Of a DNA stretch of 10,651 nucleotides, positions 6,759 to 10,651 are shown piece by piece. Both the position numbers and the translations under genes were made by a program. The stretch's first letter is position 1, and every line of letters begins with the position of its first letter. Source of the DNA: Chitinophagaceae bacterium (GTDB lineage Bacteria > Bacteroidota > Bacteroidia > Chitinophagales > Chitinophagaceae); NCBI GenBank assembly GCA_003455235.1, contig DMRT01000119.1, positions 1-10,651 on the forward strand, written 5' to 3'. The notes under the pieces are model-generated. The model was not told where the DNA came from and did no database searches. It worked only from the letters and a program-made list of their open reading frames with translations.

Positions 6759-7363
6759 GGCTGCAGCAGCCCCACCATTGTACAAAAATTTCTTTCCAGC
6801 ACTGACGGTATCTCATTCCAACCGGATAAGGGGAATTTTACAGCCAGTTTCACAAACGGTTTTTGCCGGATGCATTCTTCAAAAGCTTCCCGGGAAAATG
6901 TATTCACCGGACGGTAATTATCTTCTTCAAAATGGTGTTGCCAGGGATCGGTATGAATACACAGGTGATAACTATCTTCTTTCAATGACTCAAAAGCACT
7001 GAACAGTTCAGCCTCGTACTTCTGTTTGTGTGCGCCGGAAAGATGCAGGGTAATGCTGAAAAAATTCCCCCACCAGAAAAGGGTGCGTATGGCTACAATG
7101 TTTTCCTGTTCAAAGCAGCGGGGGTAATCCAGTATTACATAAGGCAGCTGCCGGTAATTTTCTCCCCGGGAAATTTTGGGCGAGGGTCCGGTTACATCCA
7201 ATGGCAATAGCAGCTGTTCCATAACCAGCCTGTATTGCTCTGCCAGTTTCCCGAACATAGCGTACACTTTACCGGTAATGGTATGTTTCGTTAAAATCCA
7301 GCCGGCATCGGTTACCAGTTGCAGTTCCTCGGCAGAAAGAGTTAATTTTGATGGATGCTTCAT
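6755..7363 (-). CDS. Unrecognised 202-residue protein
   Basis: I do not recognise this protein. The open frame continues upstream to 7771, but that part runs antisense through the LptF permease; the ATG at 7363 (MKHPSKLTLSAEEL) is the sensible start, giving 202 residues. It is predicted soluble, with no signal peptide. Features are LTLSAEELQLVTDAGWILTK at the N-terminus, a central strand-rich part with TLFWWGNFFSITLHLSG (about 94-110), several His/Trp residues (IHTDPWQHHFEEDNYRP, 136-152) and a C-terminal FPLSGWNEIP. The start resembles small proteins whose N-terminal helix begins with an AEE motif and may bind partners, but no enzyme motif is visible. Its start lies 49 bases from the divergent lptF start, so regulation may be shared. 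Confidence 0.72.
   Translation of the reverse strand: MKHPSKLTLSAEELQLVTDAGWILTKHTITGKVYAMFGKLAEQYRLVMEQLLLPLDVTGPSPKISRGENYRQLPYVILDYPRCFEQENIVAIRTLFWWGNFFSITLHLSGAHKQKYEAELFSAFESLKEDSYHLCIHTDPWQHHFEEDNYRPVNTFSREAFEECIRQKPFVKLAVKFPLSGWNEIPSVLERNFCTMVGLLQP
7318..7350 (+). promoter_or_regulatory. Candidate lptF promoter inside the divergent gene
   Basis: TAATTTTG (7343-7350) is an exact TAnnTTTG -7 box, with GTTG (7318-7321, 3 of 4 to TTTG) 21 bases upstream. A start near 7357 would give a leader of about 56 bases before the lptF ATG. The box lies within the first codons of the 202-residue gene on the other strand, so transcription in the two directions would overlap. Confidence 0.4.
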
Positions 7364-7412
7364 ACGTAACGTCAAATTACTACAATTAACGTTCAGTGCA
7401 GCAGCAGCGGGC

Positions 7413-8852
7413 ATGATCAAAAAATTAGACAAACTCATCCTTAAGGCATTTATCGGGCCGTTCATCATAACGTTCTTCATCGCCTTTTTCATTCTCATGA
7501 TGCAGGGTTTGTGGAAATACCTGGATGACCTCGTGGGAAAGGGCCTCGATTTTATCACCATCGGCCAGTTCCTCTGGTACGTTAGTGCCTCCATGCTTAC
7601 CCTCGCCATGCCCATTGCCATTCTTATTTCTTCTATTATGACCTTCGGCAACCTCGGCGAAAGCTTTGAGCTGGTGGCCATCAAAGCATCGGGCATTTCG
7701 TTGCTGCGCTTTATGCGGCCGCTGATATGGGTTTCGCTGCTCTTCTGCGGTATCACGTTCGTGTTTGCCAATTACGTGATCCCCTATGCCAACCTGAAAT
7801 TTGTGGCACTGTACAATGATATTTATTATAAAAAACCCGCCTTCGATCTCAAGGAAGGCGTCTTCTTCACCCACATTCCCAGGTATGCCATCAAAGCCGG
7901 GAAAAAGGATGCCGATGGAAAAACCATTCACAACGTACTTATCTATGAACAAACCAACCTGCTGCAAAACAACTGCATCATTGCACAGAAAGGGGTGATG
8001 CGTATTTCTGATGATAAAAAATTCCTCGAGTTCAATCTCGAAAATGGTTTCCGGTACCAGGAAAACGGTAATATCGGTGATACTGCCACTGAATACATCC
8101 GGCTCGGCTTCAGCTCCTTTAAAAAATTATTCGACCTGAGCGCCCTGCAGAAACAAAATACAAACGACAGCATATACCGGAACAACTTCAAAATGCTGAG
8201 TGCCGGGCAAATCAACCGTTTCCTGGATTCCCTTAACCGGATGAGCGACAGCCTGCAGGCAAGAACAAGCCGTTCGTATGACATGTATCTTCATTACATG
8301 CATGTACCCGACAGCACCTGGAAAAAGATACCGAAAGCAAAGGGCGGTTATAAAAACTTTGATACGGTAATTCCCGATTCCACCCGTTACCAGGTAAAAG
8401 ATGCCGCCAAGAATATTGCCAGCAATCTCAAGATCAACGTTGACAATGCCGCCAGCGAGGCCGAAAACCGAAAAACCGAGATCCGGTATCACAAAATAGA
8501 ATGGCACCGGAAATTTTCCCTGTCGATGGCCTGTTTCGTTCTATTCTTCCTGGGCGCCCCACTGGGTTCAATCATCCGAAAAGGCGGACTGGGCATGCCC
8601 CTGGTGGTGGCCATCATCTTCTTTCTCATCTTTCACCTGCTGAACATGTTTGGCGAAAAATTTGTGAAAGAAAACATGACGTCTCCGTTTGTAGGCATGT
8701 GGCTGGCCGTGCTGGTGCTTACCCCGGTAGGCATCTTCCTCACCTATAAAGCCATGCACGACTCACAGCTCTTTAACAAGGAATTTTACTATCGCTTCTT
8801 TAAACGGGTGCAGAATCTTGTTTCCCCGTCGAAAAGAAATTCAACCACATAA
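7413..8852 (+). CDS. LptF/LptG family lipopolysaccharide export permease
   Basis: Inner-membrane permease of the LptB2FG-type ABC exporter, which extracts lipopolysaccharide from the inner membrane and passes it to the periplasmic bridge. From the ATG at 7413 it has 479 residues. Predicted helices are at about 12-31, 54-77, 102-123, 369-386, 393-411 and 425-446, three on each side of a large periplasmic part, which is the family topology. The coupling region LGESFELVAIKASGISLLRFMRP (within 81-103) is strongly diagnostic, as is FFLGAPLGSIIRKGGLG near residue 379-394. E. coli LptF and LptG are about 360 residues; the extra length is a hydrophilic stretch (about 235-365) after the beta-jellyroll. 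F versus G cannot be decided, so no symbol is given. The open frame extends back to 7176, but that part is antisense to the neighbour. The superoxide dismutase gene follows after 12 bases, probably on the same mRNA. Confidence 0.9.
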   Translation: MIKKLDKLILKAFIGPFIITFFIAFFILMMQGLWKYLDDLVGKGLDFITIGQFLWYVSASMLTLAMPIAILISSIMTFGNLGESFELVAIKASGISLLRFMRPLIWVSLLFCGITFVFANYVIPYANLKFVALYNDIYYKKPAFDLKEGVFFTHIPRYAIKAGKKDADGKTIHNVLIYEQTNLLQNNCIIAQKGVMRISDDKKFLEFNLENGFRYQENGNIGDTATEYIRLGFSSFKKLFDLSALQKQNTNDSIYRNNFKMLSAGQINRFLDSLNRMSDSLQARTSRSYDMYLHYMHVPDSTWKKIPKAKGGYKNFDTVIPDSTRYQVKDAAKNIASNLKINVDNAASEAENRKTEIRYHKIEWHRKFSLSMACFVLFFLGAPLGSIIRKGGLGMPLVVAIIFFLIFHLLNMFGEKFVKENMTSPFVGMWLAVLVLTPVGIFLTYKAMHDSQLFNKEFYYRFFKRVQNLVSPSKRNSTT

Positions 8853-8864
8853 AAATTTACAACT

Positions 8865-9626
8865 ATGGCAACGAAGAAAACAACCAACCGCAGGGAATTC
8901 ATTTCCACATCACTGAAAGGAGGTTTGGCCATCGGCGTTGGACTGGGCGCCACGGCTCCTCTCCTCCAGTCATTTTCTACCGCAGACCAGCATACATATT
9001 CCGGCTTTCAAACCGGCTTCGATCAGCAGCCATTGCCCTATAAATATGATGCACTGGAAAACGTAATTGATGCGATGACCATGGAGATCCACTACAGCAA
9101 ACATGCAGCGGCTTATGCCAAGAACGTGAAAGAGGCCGCCGGGGCTGAAAAGGTGGACATTACCAAACCGCTGGAAGAAGTACTTGCAAAAATCTCTTCC
9201 TACTCCGCCAAAATGCGGAATAACGGCGGTGGCCACTATAACCACGAACTCTTCTGGCAATGCATGCAGCCAAAAAAAGAAGGCAATACCCCTTCCGGAT
9301 CTTTGCAGCAATCCATTACCCAGGCTTTCGGATCGTTCGATGAATTCAAAAAACAATTTACCGATGCAGGCAAAAACCGGTTCGGCAGCGGTTGGGCCTG
9401 GCTGTATGTTGATAAAGACAAAAAACTGAAGATCGGCTCCACCCCCAACCAGGATAACCCGCTAATGGACATCAGTGATGTAAAAGGATTTCCTTTGCTC
9501 GGACTGGATGTTTGGGAACACGCCTATTATTTAAAGTACCAGAACAAAAGAGCAGATTACATCGATAACTGGTGGAACGTGGTGAACTGGAATTATGTGC
9601 AGCAGCGGTTTGATAAAATGAGTTAA
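8865..9626 (+). CDS. Superoxide dismutase (Fe/Mn family) with Tat signal peptide
   Basis: Converts superoxide to hydrogen peroxide and oxygen. The 253-residue protein begins with a twin-arginine signal (NRREFIST, Arg9-Arg10, then a hydrophobic stretch about 19-34), so it should be exported folded, with its metal, to the periplasm. The mature Fe/Mn SOD domain starts about residue 55 (LPYKYDALE). Metal ligands by alignment to E. coli SodA are His76, His127, Asp215 and His219, with gateway residues His80 and Tyr84. Gly123 and Gln196 (in TPNQDNPL) place the active-site glutamine where manganese enzymes have it, favouring Mn or cambialistic use; this is inference. Spacing of 12 bases suggests co-transcription with the LptF/G permease upstream. 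Cytosolic SODs of the family are about 200 residues; the extra 50 are the export signal and linker. Confidence 0.93.
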   Translation: MATKKTTNRREFISTSLKGGLAIGVGLGATAPLLQSFSTADQHTYSGFQTGFDQQPLPYKYDALENVIDAMTMEIHYSKHAAAYAKNVKEAAGAEKVDITKPLEEVLAKISSYSAKMRNNGGGHYNHELFWQCMQPKKEGNTPSGSLQQSITQAFGSFDEFKKQFTDAGKNRFGSGWAWLYVDKDKKLKIGSTPNQDNPLMDISDVKGFPLLGLDVWEHAYYLKYQNKRADYIDNWWNVVNWNYVQQRFDKMS

Positions 9627-9730
9627 GGTGATATAAGCAAGGGAACATTCTTCGACAAAAGCCAGGAAAGAAAAGGTGCTGAAGGAGAAGATTGCATTCC
9701 CTCCTTTGTCTTCTTGCCAAAATACGAATC

Positions 9731-10255
9731 ATGAAAAAATTACCGCTCCCTTTATTTTTCATTGGCACTATCGCAATGATGGTGGTAATGGCTAAAACCG
9801 GGGCCCCGTTAAAAACGCCAGCTACCCCGCTCGGCATCCTGGACCTGGAATTCGCATACGACAGCAGCAAAGCGGCGGCAGTAATTAATGCGTGGATGCC
9901 CGTTGATGCATCACCCGGTATTATTCCGGCTGCTAAAACCAACACTTACTTCGATTTTCTTTTCCTCTTCTTTTATTCATTCTTCCTGTTTCTTGCCTGC
10001 CGCAGGATTGCAGACCACTCCGGCGGACTCATTCAGAAAGCGGGCAACCTTATCGCTTCCGGCGCTTTGCTGGCCGGGCTTTTTGACATTATTGAAAACC
10101 TGGGCATGCTCGTTACGCTGGGCGGGCATGTATCCGGTACCATTGCATTTCTGACCACTTTTTTTTCGGTAATAAAATGGATATTGGCCCTGGCAGCGGT
10201 GCTGTACATGCTGAGCGGTATGCTTATGTTGCTGTGGCGGAAAATCAGAAACTGA
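9731..10255 (+). CDS. Unrecognised four-helix membrane protein
   Basis: I cannot name this 174-residue protein. The ATG at 9731 (MKKLPLPLFF) is preferred over one at 9692 because it opens directly on a membrane segment. Predicted helices are at about 5-22, 72-91, 103-131 and 146-169, with a periplasmic or outside loop at 23-70 containing TPLGILDLEFAYDSSKA and INAWMP. The pattern of one N-terminal helix, a loop with a GIxDLEFA-like motif ending in a Trp, then three helices is one I recall from small uncharacterised membrane proteins in several phyla. The C-terminus is basic (WRKIRN), suggesting a cytoplasmic end. It lies 104 bases after the superoxide dismutase gene; that gap holds a weak 6-bp dyad (9682-9687 / 9701-9706) without a T-run, so read-through is possible. 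Confidence 0.7.
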   Translation: MKKLPLPLFFIGTIAMMVVMAKTGAPLKTPATPLGILDLEFAYDSSKAAAVINAWMPVDASPGIIPAAKTNTYFDFLFLFFYSFFLFLACRRIADHSGGLIQKAGNLIASGALLAGLFDIIENLGMLVTLGGHVSGTIAFLTTFFSVIKWILALAAVLYMLSGMLMLLWRKIRN

Positions 10256-10273
10256 TCGCCTCTTAAAATGGAC

Positions 10274-10327
10274 TCAGCCTTTGCACCAGGCAGAACCCCA
10301 AGCAGGTCCAACTGGAACAAAGGCTGA
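10274..10327. repeat. Long hairpin between convergent genes
   Basis: A perfect 10-bp outer stem (TCAGCCTTTG at 10274-10283 pairing with CAAAGGCTGA at 10318-10327) continues, after a 2x2 internal loop, into a 4-bp inner stem (CCAG 10286-10289 / CTGG 10312-10315) around a 22-base loop. It lies 18 bases after the stop of the membrane protein gene. There is no T-run directly after it on either strand. It may be a bidirectional terminator or 3'-end stabiliser, or the body of a small RNA. Confidence 0.6.
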
Positions 10328-10349
10328 TAAATTGACAAACAATCTGGGG

Positions 10350-10357
10350 CAAATATA
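10350..10357 (-). promoter_or_regulatory. Candidate -7 promoter box facing the hairpin
   Basis: The minus strand reads TATATTTG, an exact TAnnTTTG, again followed by CCCC as upstream of rsmB and odhB. No -33 TTTG is seen at the usual spacing. No protein gene starts downstream on this strand; a transcript would enter the hairpin at 10327-10274 and then run antisense to the membrane protein gene. Confidence 0.3.
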
Positions 10358-10393
10358 AAGTTGATCAGGACACCGGCTGTTTGATCTGTCTTA

Positions 10394-10414
10394 AAGAATT
10401 GTTAGAAAATTCTT
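10394..10414 (-). terminator. AT-rich hairpin after the OmpH-like gene
   Basis: A perfect 7-bp stem (AAGAATT / AATTCTT) with a 7-base loop begins 9 bases after the stop codon of the minus-strand gene. The stem holds only one G-C pair and no long T-run follows, so it is a weak terminator candidate. Confidence 0.25.
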
Positions 10415-10423
10415 ACTAGGGCT

Positions 10424-10651
10424 TTATTTGATCCCGAGTCTCTTTTTTACTTTTTCTGTAATATCATCCTGTTCGGGAAAAACAATGGCCTGCTCCTTAT
10501 AAAGAATATGGGCATACCCGTTTTCCTTTGCCACGTCCTGTATGGCTTTCAGCATTTTTTCACGGATCGGTTTCAGTTGCCTTTCCTTTTCCGCTTCCAG
10601 CACCTGGTTCAATTCCTGTTCTTTATTGCTCATTCCGCTTATCTGCTCCTG
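10424..10651 (-). CDS. OmpH/Skp family periplasmic chaperone, C-terminal part (cut by window edge)
   Basis: The open frame runs to the window edge (75 residues visible), so the beginning of the gene lies outside; the internal Met at 10633 is not the likely start. Skp/OmpH proteins are trimeric periplasmic chaperones that hold unfolded outer-membrane proteins. The visible part matches their C-terminal end: a charged coiled-coil helix (QEQISGMSNKEQELNQVLEA, then KERQLKPIREKM) returning to the body, followed by IQDVAKENGYAHILY and the typical ending DDITEKVKKRLGIK. The usual full length is about 160-200 residues. Fit to the family is good in the final 45 residues. It faces the membrane protein gene across 168 bases that hold two hairpins and a candidate promoter. 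Confidence 0.8.
   Translation of the reverse strand, partial: QEQISGMSNKEQELNQVLEAEKERQLKPIREKMLKAIQDVAKENGYAHILYKEQAIVFPEQDDITEKVKKRLGIK

Noticed and set aside
7176..7412. N-terminal extension of the LptF/G permease
   Set aside because: It is antisense to the divergent gene and Ser/Cys-rich; family proteins start with a short basic segment before helix 1, as given by the ATG at 7413.
7364..7771. N-terminal extension of the minus-strand 202-residue protein
   Set aside because: It runs antisense through the first three membrane helices of the LptF/G permease, has shadow-like composition, and a good ATG lies at 7363.
9682..9706. 6-bp dyad between the superoxide dismutase and membrane protein genes as a terminator
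   Set aside because: The loop is 13 bases and no T-run follows, so support is too weak to list it as a feature.
10424..10633. Complete small protein starting at the Met codon at 10633
   Set aside because: The frame stays open to the window edge and the sequence matches only the C-terminal end of OmpH/Skp proteins, so this is a cut gene.

Overview
The window looks like a chromosomal housekeeping segment from a member of the Bacteroidota, most likely a Chitinophagaceae-type organism. The evidence is a type IX secretion sorting domain on the large protease, a short primary sigma factor that starts [14 protein letters not shown], -7 promoter boxes of the Bacteroidota type (TAnnTTTG), no clear Shine-Dalgarno sequences, a START-like small protein typical of the phylum, and an LptF/G permease with an enlarged periplasmic part. 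I see no phage, plasmid, transposase, CRISPR or tRNA/rRNA genes.

Layout. Positions 146-2557 (+) encode a secreted S8 (subtilisin-like) protease with two Ig-like repeats and a T9SS tail. It converges, with a 4-base gap, on a minus-strand block: an RsmB-type rRNA cytosine methyltransferase (2562-3767), the E2 succinyltransferase of 2-oxoglutarate dehydrogenase (3887-5104) and the primary sigma factor RpoD (5240-6109). A strong intrinsic terminator separates rpoD from odhB, and a hairpin plus U-tract separates odhB from rsmB. Diverging from rpoD is a START-like domain protein (6378-6758). Its stop codon overlaps that of an unrecognised 202-residue protein on the minus strand (6755-7363). That protein diverges from a plus-strand run: LptF/LptG-family permease (7413-8852), a Tat-exported Fe/Mn superoxide dismutase (8865-9626) and an unrecognised four-helix membrane protein (9731-10255). 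The right edge carries the C-terminal end of an OmpH/Skp-type periplasmic chaperone on the minus strand (10424 to the edge).

How the genes relate. The minus block holds core functions (transcription initiation, TCA cycle, rRNA modification) that appear to be separately transcribed. LptF (lipopolysaccharide export), OmpH/Skp (outer-membrane protein chaperone) and the T9SS protease are all envelope functions, but the sequence does not show that they form one system.

The most unusual signal is a family of 7-bp-periodic repeats (plus-strand consensus about GYTKGNG) placed in frame inside two unrelated essential-type genes, rsmB and odhB. In rsmB it sits beside a 20-bp interspersed element that encodes a PERSRR-like peptide. 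I see no evidence for a complete undescribed multi-gene system; the in-frame repeats and a possible small RNA near 10274-10350 are the best leads.
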